A DNA stretch of 32,565 bases from an uncultured Flammeovirgaceae bacterium (lineage in GTDB: Bacteria > Bacteroidota > Bacteroidia > Cytophagales > Cyclobacteriaceae). The notes under the pieces are model-generated. The model made no database searches. It saw only the letters and a list, made by a program, of their open reading frames with translations, and was not told the DNA's origin. This document shows positions 1-7,722 of this stretch, one piece after another (the stretch's first letter is position 1; each line of letters opens with the position of its first letter). The translations under genes and the position numbers were made by a program. The DNA is taken from the NCBI GenBank assembly GCA_937884755.1, contig CAKZYJ010000101.1:1-32565 (forward strand), written 5' to 3'.

Positions 1-1
1 G

Positions 2-2281
2 AACGCCAATCGTATCTACCGAGTTAATCTGGACTATAACTATAACGGCGAAGCCGGCATTGGTGCTAATACACCTCCGCCTGTAGCCAATCGTTTGGTA
101 ACCGACTACCCCGAGGTAGAAGCTACCACTCGGGTGTACCATGAAGGGAACACAATGGTGCGCTACCAAGAGGCCGCTTTTGATGAAGATGATATTTTAT
201 CGGTAGACTCTACCTTTCTCACGGTTTTTGACTTTCCACTGCTGGAAGGCGATGCGGCTACTGCCCTAACGGCTCCTAATAGTATTGTAATCACCCCGAC
301 TATCGCTCAGAAGTACTTCGGAGACCAGTCGCCTCTTGGAAAGACTTTATTACTATGGGAATACCAGATACCCTGTCAAGTAACGGGAGTAGTAGCCTCC
401 CCACCTCAAAATTCGCACATTCAGTTCGATATACTATACTCTATGACCGGGCACTACCTGGTGGAAAGGCGCTTTGATTGGAGCTGGATTTGGTGCCAAG
501 TAACTACCTATGCTTTGCTACATGAAGATGCTAACCTACCCGCCTTAGAGGCCAAGATGCCCGCGATGGTTGAACAGCACGGTAGTAAGGTGTTAGAACA
601 GTTCATTGGATCATCGTACCAGGACTTTGTAGCAACGGGCGGGCGATGGTTCCCTACCTTCCAGCCACTTACTGAGGTCTATCTACACTCCGTCAATATT
701 GGCAATCAGCTAGGCAGTTTGGGCGATATAAATTACCTGTACATTTTTGCCGTTGTGGCGGTGCTAATGTTGCTGGTAGCCGCTATCAACTTTATGAATT
801 TGGCTACTGCCCGGGCTACCCAACGAGCCAAGGAAGTAGGCATCCGAAAAACACTCGGATCGCGAAAAAGGCAGCTTCAGTGGCAGTTTCTGGTAGAGTC
901 TTTAACGTACGTAACACTAGCGTTACTGCTGGCACTGTGTATGGCCGAAGTAGCACGGATGGTGCTAGAAACCACCATCTCTTTATACCTTCCACCGCTT
1001 AGCCTTTCGCTGCTGGGGTATGCATTAGGTATTGCATTCGTAGTTGGTTTGTTAGCAGGTAGTTACCCAGCCCTGTATCTGTCGGCCTTCTCGCCGGCTA
1101 CTGTGCTAAAAGGAACCATAAATACCGGGCGGTCAGCTGGCAGGTTACGACAGGGGCTAGTCGTACTACAATTTGCTATTTCCATTAGTCTGATTATCTG
1201 CACCTTGCTGATGCAACAACAGTTAGACTACTTGCAGCAGGTAAATCTGGGGTTTGATAAAGAAAACGTATTGGTAGTTTCACGCGCCGAACGAGCCGGG
1301 TCAGAATTGGCTACTTTAAAGCAAATGCTGGCCGACCGCTCAGAAGTGGCAAGCGTCGCTTTATCTTCAGAAGTACCCGGTAGTGGTGACCACACCGACT
1401 TCTACCAATTGAGGGAAGGCGACCAAGAGAACTTTCTGCTTTCGGCTTTGCAAGGAGACTACGACTGGTTAGCCACCATGGGGATACAAATGCGGGAAGG
1501 GCGCTACTTCTCACGTGATTTTCCGTCTGATTCGTCCGCCGTAGTACTAAACGAGACTGCCGTGCGGCAATTGCAACTGGAGGACCCTATCGGTAAGGTT
1601 ATTACCTATCCCGGAGCCTGTGGTAATTGTGTGCAGGAATTCACGGTGATTGGGGTAGTAGAGGATTTTAACACTACTTCACTACATAACCCTATTCATC
1701 CCTTTGCTTTGTTTCTGTATCACGACAAAAACTATTACGTGGATGCCCCATACCTTACGCTACGGATTGCCCCGAATAAAGCTGCCTCAGTGATTGCGTT
1801 AGTAGAAGATGCTTGGACGACCTATGGGCAGGGAACCCCATTACAGTACTCCTTCTTAGACCAAAACTTTGCTAGTATGTTTGCGTGGGAGCAGCAACTG
1901 GGTCGGCTGTTTACCCTTTTTACTGGACTTACCATTCTTGTTGCTTGCTTAGGCCTACTAGGGCTGGTAGCTTACACTGTAGAGAAACGCACCAAAGAGA
2001 TCGGTATCCGGAAAGTGCTAGGAGCATCGGTAGCGAGCATTGTCAGTATGCTCTCGCAGAGCTTTGTGAAGCTGATGCTCATCGCGCTGCTAGTCGCCAT
2101 TCCTATCGGCTACTACGCTATGCAAGAGTGGTTACAAAACTTTGCCTATCGCACCGATATTTCCTTTTGGGTATTCCTACTGGCTGGTTTAGCTGCATTA
2201 GCTATCACCCTATTTACGATCAGTTATCAATCCATCAAAGCCGCTGTAGCTAACCCCGTGGATAGTTTGAGAAATGAATAA
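2..2281 (+). CDS. ABC transporter permease (MacB/FtsX family), 5' end cut by window
   Basis: This is an inner-membrane permease subunit of a MacB/LolCE/FtsX-type ABC transporter. The reading frame is open from the first complete codon, and the first visible residues (NANRIYR) match the stretch about 50 residues into its full-length paralogues, so the start and first membrane helix lie before the window. The TTG at 95 that opens the longest in-window frame is not a believable start. After a large extracytoplasmic MacB_PCD-like domain come two FtsX membrane blocks, each with the conserved coupling loop: 'RAKEVGIRKTLGS' near nt 823 and 'RTKEIGIRKVLGAS' near nt 1987. The protein ends in the paralogue-wide 'NPVDSLRNE'. 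It is the first of five tandem paralogues and has no adjacent ATPase gene, so the partner ATPase and the substrate are unknown. The family assignment is firm; the function is not. Confidence 0.9.
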   Translation, partial: NANRIYRVNLDYNYNGEAGIGANTPPPVANRLVTDYPEVEATTRVYHEGNTMVRYQEAAFDEDDILSVDSTFLTVFDFPLLEGDAATALTAPNSIVITPTIAQKYFGDQSPLGKTLLLWEYQIPCQVTGVVASPPQNSHIQFDILYSMTGHYLVERRFDWSWIWCQVTTYALLHEDANLPALEAKMPAMVEQHGSKVLEQFIGSSYQDFVATGGRWFPTFQPLTEVYLHSVNIGNQLGSLGDINYLYIFAVVAVLMLLVAAINFMNLATARATQRAKEVGIRKTLGSRKRQLQWQFLVESLTYVTLALLLALCMAEVARMVLETTISLYLPPLSLSLLGYALGIAFVVGLLAGSYPALYLSAFSPATVLKGTINTGRSAGRLRQGLVVLQFAISISLIICTLLMQQQLDYLQQVNLGFDKENVLVVSRAERAGSELATLKQMLADRSEVASVALSSEVPGSGDHTDFYQLREGDQENFLLSALQGDYDWLATMGIQMREGRYFSRDFPSDSSAVVLNETAVRQLQLEDPIGKVITYPGACGNCVQEFTVIGVVEDFNTTSLHNPIHPFALFLYHDKNYYVDAPYLTLRIAPNKAASVIALVEDAWTTYGQGTPLQYSFLDQNFASMFAWEQQLGRLFTLFTGLTILVACLGLLGLVAYTVEKRTKEIGIRKVLGASVASIVSMLSQSFVKLMLIALLVAIPIGYYAMQEWLQNFAYRTDISFWVFLLAGLAALAITLFTISYQSIKAAVANPVDSLRNE

Positions 2282-2286
2282 TTTAA

Positions 2287-2433
2287 ACAATGCCGCCGTG
2301 GCCCGGTACAGTGAACAATTAGCAATGAACCGGGCGTCGGGCGCGATTACTTCTATACGTACAACGGACGCTGTGCGGAAGGTAATTGTTCACTGCACGG
2401 GGTGCCCCGCACATTGCACATTGCTAATTGAAC
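2287..2433. repeat. Heptad-phased inverted-repeat spacer between permeases 1 and 2 (CAAT class)
   Basis: The spacer can be read as 21 consecutive 7-nt units in a single phase. Many units follow NNNCAAT on one side of the spacer and its complement ATTGNNN on the other. The arms are about 2285-2326 and 2378-2419. They include a perfect 13-nt pair (2309-2321 with 2383-2395), and the 12-nt word at 2316-2327 also pairs perfectly with 2419-2430, so two overlapping stems compete. No T-tract follows. It begins 6 nt after one permease stop codon and ends 6 nt before the next permease ATG. Confidence 0.7.
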
Positions 2434-2439
2434 AAAGTT

Positions 2440-4872
2440 ATGTTAAAAAAATACATCACCCTCGCCTTACGGCACGCTTATAAGCAGAAGTTCCACACCA
2501 CCATCAACGTGGTAGGATTGGCAGTGGGATTAGCTACCAGCCTCTTCATCACTTGGTATGTGATGGACGAACTTAGCTACGACCAGTTTCATCAGGATGC
2601 CGAACGGGTGTTTCGCATTACCACCAACAGTGGAAAGCTCTATCATCTGGCTACTACCCCCGCCCGCTTGGCCCCAATCATTGAGCAGGATATTCCCGAA
2701 GTGGAAGCGGTAGCTCGGGTATTCTCCTGGAACCATTCAACGATGCGCTTACCCGACGAAGGAACCGAAAAAGTCTTCCGGGAAACATCTATTTACATTG
2801 CTGATTCTACTTTTTTAGATGTGCTGGACTTTAACATCATCGCCGGAGATACGCGCGCACTAGATGCCCCCAACTCACTAGTACTGACCAAAGCTACTGC
2901 GGAACGTTACTTCGGAACTGGCGCGGTAGGACGCGGTGAAGTACTCGGCAAAGAAATTTTGTTCGGTGGCAATCGTACTGCTCGGGTAGTGAGTGGAGTA
3001 GTTGATCCTCCCTCCGCTACGCATTTTCCCTTCGATATGCTAGTACCCACCACCGGATACGATGGACTTCTTGATGGAGGATGGGGCTGGAACTTTTTGT
3101 ATACCTACCTCAAAGTAAAACCAGATGTAGCAGGTAACCCTGAGCGAATGGCTAGTTTAGCTAGTAAGCTAGATCAGATTGTCGAGCAACACGTCAAACC
3201 CGCCCTAGATGCTTCTGGTTTGAGAGCTGATGAAAGCACTGATTTTCACTACCAATTACAATCAGTTACCGACATTCATCTACACTCTAACCTATCGCGT
3301 GAGCATCAGGCTAATGGAAATATTGCTACGGTGTACACTTTATCAATGGTAGCCGTTCTTATCCTGCTGTTGGCCTGCATCAACTTTATGAACCTATCTA
3401 CTGCTCAGGCTAGTCGCCGAGCTAAAGAAGTTGGGGTGCGAAGAGTACTTGGTTCGGCCCGCCAACACCTAATTCTACAATTTTTATTTGAGTCGCTGCT
3501 TATCACGCTCATCGCGGGACTACTTGCCCTGGGTACGGTAGAAGTGCTGCGGGTTCCCTTCAACATACTTACCGGTAAAGAACTATCGTTCGATTGGATG
3601 AATCATCCTATCCTGTTACTTTCCATGGCCGCTGGGGTCTTCTTGGTAGGTCTGTTAGCAGGCAGTTATCCGGCCTTTTACCTATCGGCTTTTCGTCCAG
3701 CAGCAGTCCTCAAAGGAAATACAACTACCTCCTTGCGAAGTGGAAAGTTACGTAATTTGCTGATCGTTTTTCAGTTTGCCGTGTCCATTAGTCTGATTAT
3801 CACTACGGGTTTGGTAGTGAAGCAGCTTCAGTTTATTCAGACCAAAGACCTCGGCTACGACCGGGAGAATGTGCTGGTGATTAAGAACGATAAAGAGATT
3901 CAGGATAGCTGGCTGGACTTTAAATCCGCTCTCCTGAGCCAGTCAAATATCAAGCATGTCAGTTTCAACACCGGAGTGCCCTCTCAACCTAACCAGATCA
4001 TCCGTGATATTCATGTAGAGAAAACAAACGAGGGTGATGGCATGCATTGGTTTCTGATTGACTCCGACTACGTGACAACTTTAGGGTTGGAATTGGCAAG
4101 CGGCAGAAACTTCGAGGCAGGTCGAATTGCTGACCGGGAAGGGGTACTGCTCAACGAAGCAGCCGCAAGATTCCTTGGTCTGACCGATCCCATCGGGAAA
4201 ACCATTATCAAGAACCGGGGAGCCGACGACGAAGAACGATTGCAGGTACTGGGAATCATTAAAGACTTTCATACTCAATCCTTCTACAAACAGATAAAGC
4301 CCATCGCTTTCGGAAATTTCTCACCAAGTTTTATCAGCGATTGTATAGCAGTGCGCTTCAATGCGGAAGATTTATCCAAGGGGATTGAGCAGGTAGAAGA
4401 AGTTTGGGCACAATTTGAACCAGATAATCCGCTCGTCTATTCATTTCTGGATCAGGATTTTGACCGGCTATTTCGAGCAGAGCAACGGTTAGGAAAAGTG
4501 TTAAGTGTTTTTACCGGACTTGCCATTTTGGTAGCCTGTTTAGGACTACTGGGCCTGGCTTCTTTCGTGGCTTCTCAACGAACCAAAGAGATCGGCATCC
4601 GCAAAGTGTTAGGAGCTTCAGTGCAGCAAATCACCTATCTGCTTTCTAAAGATTTCCTTCGTTTGGTACTCATTGCTTTCGTCGTAGCCATACCAGTGTC
4701 GTACTGGCTGGCCATACAGTGGTTAGAAAACTTTGTTTACCGTGCCAAAATCGGGGTAGGAATCTTTGTACTGGCAGGCATTGCCGCAGTACTTATTGCC
4801 TGGTTCACCGTAAGTTTCCAATCAATAAAAGCCGCGTTGGCCAACCCGGTAGATAGCCTGCGGGATGAATAA
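2440..4872 (+). CDS. ABC transporter permease (MacB/FtsX family), paralogue 2
   Basis: This is an 810-residue inner-membrane permease of the MacB/FtsX type. I take the ATG at 2440 (MLKKYITLALRH) rather than the TTG at 2428, because all complete paralogues here begin ML(K/R)(N/K)(Y/N). An N-terminal helix (about residues 20-42) is followed by a MacB_PCD-like periplasmic domain, a first FtsX block with 'RAKEVGVRRVLGS' near residue 325, a second extracytoplasmic segment, and a second FtsX block with 'RTKEIGIRKVLGAS' near residue 714. It ends in 'NPVDSLRDE'. Eight membrane helices are expected for the family. It lies between two heptad-phased hairpin spacers, and its final codons plus stop (GATGAATAA) are already in phase with the downstream heptads. 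The substrate cannot be read from the sequence. Confidence 0.93.
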   Translation: MLKKYITLALRHAYKQKFHTTINVVGLAVGLATSLFITWYVMDELSYDQFHQDAERVFRITTNSGKLYHLATTPARLAPIIEQDIPEVEAVARVFSWNHSTMRLPDEGTEKVFRETSIYIADSTFLDVLDFNIIAGDTRALDAPNSLVLTKATAERYFGTGAVGRGEVLGKEILFGGNRTARVVSGVVDPPSATHFPFDMLVPTTGYDGLLDGGWGWNFLYTYLKVKPDVAGNPERMASLASKLDQIVEQHVKPALDASGLRADESTDFHYQLQSVTDIHLHSNLSREHQANGNIATVYTLSMVAVLILLLACINFMNLSTAQASRRAKEVGVRRVLGSARQHLILQFLFESLLITLIAGLLALGTVEVLRVPFNILTGKELSFDWMNHPILLLSMAAGVFLVGLLAGSYPAFYLSAFRPAAVLKGNTTTSLRSGKLRNLLIVFQFAVSISLIITTGLVVKQLQFIQTKDLGYDRENVLVIKNDKEIQDSWLDFKSALLSQSNIKHVSFNTGVPSQPNQIIRDIHVEKTNEGDGMHWFLIDSDYVTTLGLELASGRNFEAGRIADREGVLLNEAAARFLGLTDPIGKTIIKNRGADDEERLQVLGIIKDFHTQSFYKQIKPIAFGNFSPSFISDCIAVRFNAEDLSKGIEQVEEVWAQFEPDNPLVYSFLDQDFDRLFRAEQRLGKVLSVFTGLAILVACLGLLGLASFVASQRTKEIGIRKVLGASVQQITYLLSKDFLRLVLIAFVVAIPVSYWLAIQWLENFVYRAKIGVGIFVLAGIAAVLIAWFTVSFQSIKAALANPVDSLRDE

Positions 4873-4955
4873 TGAGTGATGAGTAATGATCGATGAATGA
4901 TGAGTAATGGAAATTCAGCATTAATCATTATTCATTCATCATCACTCACTAATCC
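4866..4955. repeat. Heptad-phased inverted repeat after permease 2 (TGA class)
   Basis: The left arm is a run of 7-nt units of the form TGANNNA from 4873 to 4907 (for example TGAGTGA at 4873 and TGAGTAA at 4880). The TGAATAA at 4866-4872, which contains the permease stop codon, is already in the same phase. The right arm, 4921-4948, is the complement class NNNNTCA (for example TTAATCA at 4921 and TCACTCA at 4942). Left and right TGA anchors pair in register while the variable positions often mismatch. Because 7 is not a multiple of 3, the TGA anchors place stop codons in all three forward frames. No T-tract follows. Confidence 0.8.
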
Positions 4956-5240
4956 AAGCTAGTTCTTGACCGTTTTCTTGGTTACGGAAACGGTATTGCC
5001 TTAAACGAACATTAAGTTTATGCGCAGTCTTTCGCTCATGATTCTTGTTTATCAATTCGATCATATTTAGCCTTCATACACTGTAGCATTTTCAAACATC
5101 TGGGTGTATCATAACCGAACACCATAACGTTTTCATTTATTGTTAAATACCTGATATACAATTACTTAATATATTTTAGCTTTTTGGATTAGCTATTGTT
5201 ACAGAATCAGTAGTTATCTTTTACCATACTCACTTTTATA
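4951..5240. other. AT-rich leader before permease 3, no gene seen
   Basis: Together with the preceding repeat, this makes the 368-bp gap between permeases 2 and 3, the longest in the array. The stretch has no convincing open frame and no recognisable RNA gene. It holds a short hairpin (about 4969-4977 with 4986-4994, one mismatch, 8-nt loop) and a candidate promoter next to permease 3. Its length and AT richness suggest an independent transcription start for permeases 3-5, in contrast to the 82- to 158-bp spacers elsewhere in the array. That is inference. Confidence 0.5.
5196..5222 (+). promoter_or_regulatory. Candidate Bacteroidota promoter for permeases 3-5
   Basis: TTG at 5196-5198, a 16-nt spacer, then TATCTTTT at 5215-5222, against the Bacteroidota pattern TTG - about 17-23 nt - TAnnTTTG. 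The last base of the -7 box deviates and the spacer is one short. The ATG is 18 nt downstream, which would give a very short leader. TAGCTTTT at 5177-5184 is an alternative -7 box without a TTG at the right distance. Confidence 0.3.
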
Positions 5241-7640
5241 ATGCTACGGAATTATTTAACGATTGCCTTCCGCAACTTACGTAAGCGCCCTTTTTACACT
5301 AGTATTAACATCTTTGGTTTGGCCTTGGGTATGGCCTGTACACTATTAATCATCGTGTATATCCTACATGAGCTGAGCTATGATCGCTTTCACCGAAACG
5401 CCGACCGTATCTACCGACTGGGAATGCACGTAGAAGTGGGCGAAAGCGGTTTTATAGGGGCAAGAGTAAGCCCAGGAGTGTCGCAGCCATTTACGGAAGA
5501 GATTACGGAAGTGGCAATGGCAGTTAGGATGAATCAACACAGCAATAAGATACTTCGTAGGGGAGACATTACTATCAAGGAGGATAATATACTAGCCGCT
5601 GACTCTGGTTTTTTTCAACTATTCAACTTCCCCTTGCTACAAGGCAACCCGGAAACAACGCTTCAAAAGCCCAATTCAGTGGTAATGACCGAAGCAGTAT
5701 CTCAAAAATACTTTCAGAATGAAAACCCTGTGGGGCAACAAATTTTGATTGATGACGAAGTTTTTCAAGTAACGGGCATCATGGAGGAAGTCCCTACTAC
5801 CTCACACTTCAAGTTTGATATTGTATACTCCTTCCTTTCTGACCCTGCGAGCAAGATAGACGACTGGGGGAACATTGATGCTTACACCTATTTTCTGCTG
5901 CAAGAAAACGCCAGTATTAAGAATGTAGATGTACAGGCAGAAGAGTTATTAAAAAAGTATTTTGGCGAATATGACCTCTTCCAGGAGCTGGGCTACACAG
6001 TAGAAATGTTCACCCAGCCTATGACTGAAATTCACTTACACTCCCACATGCGGGGGGAGTTTGAGGCCAACGGGGATGTTAAGTATCTCTATATCTTTGG
6101 AGCTATTGCGTTATTTACGCTACTCATTGCCTGTATCAATTTTATGAACTTGGCTACCGCCCGCTCGGCCGATCGAGCCAAGGAAGTAGGCATCCGTAAA
6201 ACGATGGGCTCTCTCCGGGCCGAATTAATCCGGCAGTTTCTGGGTGAGGCTCTGTTATTGAGCCTGTTTTCTACCCTGCTGGCATTGGCATTGGCCGAGC
6301 TACTGCGAATACCATTCAGCCAGATTGCCGACAAGCCGATTCACCTCCCCTATCATGAACTATGGTTTATCCCTACTGTCATTTTATTAGGGATATTGGT
6401 GGGAGTACTGGCCGGAAGTTATCCAGCATTTTACCTAACCCGGTTCCGCCCGATGCAGGTACTACGGGGCCGATTGGTGGCGGGTAGTAAAAACGTCTAT
6501 CTGCGGAACTCGCTGGTCGTCTTTCAGTTTGCCATTTCTATTGTACTCATTGTCTGTACCCTGGCGGTAAACCGTCAGCTTCAGTACATCCGTAATAAAG
6601 ACTTAGGTTTTACTAAAGAGAATGTACTAGTGCTCGACAATGGTAAGTCATTAGAAGACAGCAAGGATGCCTTTTATAATGCCCTAACCGGCTTAAGCGA
6701 AGTAAAAGGAGTGAGTTTTACCGACGTGTCACCCCTGGCCGGTTACAATGGGACTGTTTTTATCCCGGCCGTGAGGGTAGATAGTATTGAAGGAGAAACC
6801 TTCCGGGATGAAGATGCCCTGATACTCAACAGTATGATGGTGAGCCACGACTACCTACCCACCATGAACATTCAGCTTAAAGAGGGGCGTAACTTTTCGC
6901 GAACTATCGCGGCCGACTCGGCAAATTATGCCATCATCCTGAACGAACAGGCGGTGAAGGCTTTAGGGCTTCCGCAGCCCATAGGCAGTACGGTGATGGT
7001 AGCCAGCGAGTTTGAAGGTAAGGTAGTGGGCGTGGTGGAAGATTATCACTATCAATCGTTGCACTCCCAGGTAGAACCTTTGGTACTGGTACTTTCCGAT
7101 CAGCAAAATTACGTTGAGATCAGCATCACCTCCAATGATCTACCTCGCACCGTCGCTACTATTGAAGAGCAATGGAAGCAACACACGGATGGTATGCCTA
7201 TCGACTACAGCTTTCTGGACGAAGATTTTGATGCCCTGTTCAAAGCCGACGAGCGCACCGGAATGATCTTTGGCGGCTTCTCGCTACTGGCTATTGCGAT
7301 TGCCTGTTTGGGCCTATTGGCTCTGGCCGCCTTTATGGCGGAGCAACGTAATAAGGAAATTGGTATTCGTAAGGTGCTGGGAGCTTCGGTTAAGAATATT
7401 GTAATACTGCTATCCAAAGACTTTACCCGGCTCATCCTGATTGCGTTTGTCGTGGCTACCCCCTTGGCCTACTGGGCTATACAGCAGTGGCTCAACGATT
7501 TTGCCTACCGCACCAACATCGGACTATCTACCTTCGTGCTGTCGGGTACAATGGCCCTGCTAATTGCCCTGCTCACTGTCAGCTATCAATCCATCAAGGC
7601 TGCCGTAGCCAACCCGGTAGACTCACTTAGAAACGAATGA
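5241..7640 (+). CDS. ABC transporter permease (MacB/FtsX family), paralogue 3
   Basis: This is a 799-residue inner-membrane permease. It starts at ATG 5241 (MLRNYLTIAFRNLRK), an opening characteristic of the family: a short basic segment followed by the first helix (about residues 19-42). A MacB_PCD-like extracytoplasmic domain spans roughly residues 45-270. The first FtsX block carries 'CINFMNLATARS' near 297 and the coupling loop 'RAKEVGIRKTMGS' just after. The second FtsX block has 'RNKEIGIRKVLGAS' near 702, and the protein ends in 'NPVDSLRNE'. It is preceded by a long AT-rich leader with a possible promoter and followed by a 31-nt-arm hairpin, so it may be the first gene of a sub-operon of permeases 3-5. 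No ATPase is adjacent, and ligand and partner are unknown. Confidence 0.94.
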   Translation: MLRNYLTIAFRNLRKRPFYTSINIFGLALGMACTLLIIVYILHELSYDRFHRNADRIYRLGMHVEVGESGFIGARVSPGVSQPFTEEITEVAMAVRMNQHSNKILRRGDITIKEDNILAADSGFFQLFNFPLLQGNPETTLQKPNSVVMTEAVSQKYFQNENPVGQQILIDDEVFQVTGIMEEVPTTSHFKFDIVYSFLSDPASKIDDWGNIDAYTYFLLQENASIKNVDVQAEELLKKYFGEYDLFQELGYTVEMFTQPMTEIHLHSHMRGEFEANGDVKYLYIFGAIALFTLLIACINFMNLATARSADRAKEVGIRKTMGSLRAELIRQFLGEALLLSLFSTLLALALAELLRIPFSQIADKPIHLPYHELWFIPTVILLGILVGVLAGSYPAFYLTRFRPMQVLRGRLVAGSKNVYLRNSLVVFQFAISIVLIVCTLAVNRQLQYIRNKDLGFTKENVLVLDNGKSLEDSKDAFYNALTGLSEVKGVSFTDVSPLAGYNGTVFIPAVRVDSIEGETFRDEDALILNSMMVSHDYLPTMNIQLKEGRNFSRTIAADSANYAIILNEQAVKALGLPQPIGSTVMVASEFEGKVVGVVEDYHYQSLHSQVEPLVLVLSDQQNYVEISITSNDLPRTVATIEEQWKQHTDGMPIDYSFLDEDFDALFKADERTGMIFGGFSLLAIAIACLGLLALAAFMAEQRNKEIGIRKVLGASVKNIVILLSKDFTRLILIAFVVATPLAYWAIQQWLNDFAYRTNIGLSTFVLSGTMALLIALLTVSYQSIKAAVANPVDSLRNE

Positions 7641-7644
7641 ATAT

Positions 7645-7715
7645 GGTTCAGGGTAGAAGGTAGAGGGTCAATGGTACAGCACCCTTTACCCTCTACCTTT
7701 GACCGTCAACCTCTA
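7645..7715. repeat. Heptad-phased hairpin between permeases 3 and 4 (GGT class)
   Basis: This is the clearest member of the set. The left arm is five 7-nt units GGTNNAN from 7645 to 7679, and the right arm is five units ACCNTNN from 7681 to 7715. Aligned as a stem (7645-7675 with 7681-7711, 5-nt loop), about 25 of 31 positions are complementary. All five GGT/ACC anchors pair in register, with a perfect 12-nt core in the middle, and most mismatches fall in the variable positions. No T-tract follows; the next ATG is 7 nt beyond the last unit. Confidence 0.85.
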
Positions 7716-7722
7716 ATAAATT

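Noticed and set aside
1885-2253. 122-codon frame inside permease 1
   Set aside because: Overlaps a strongly conserved FtsX block in another frame; composition (Cys, His, Ser, Arg rich) is that of a shadow frame.
2274-2483. 69-codon open frame spanning the permease 1/2 spacer
   Set aside because: It translates a heptad repeat and the start of permease 2 out of frame. No family resemblance.
7645-7715. Intrinsic terminator interpretation of the heptad hairpins
   Set aside because: Arms are long and imperfect with no T-tract, unlike the three clear terminators at 17946, 25709 and 30289.
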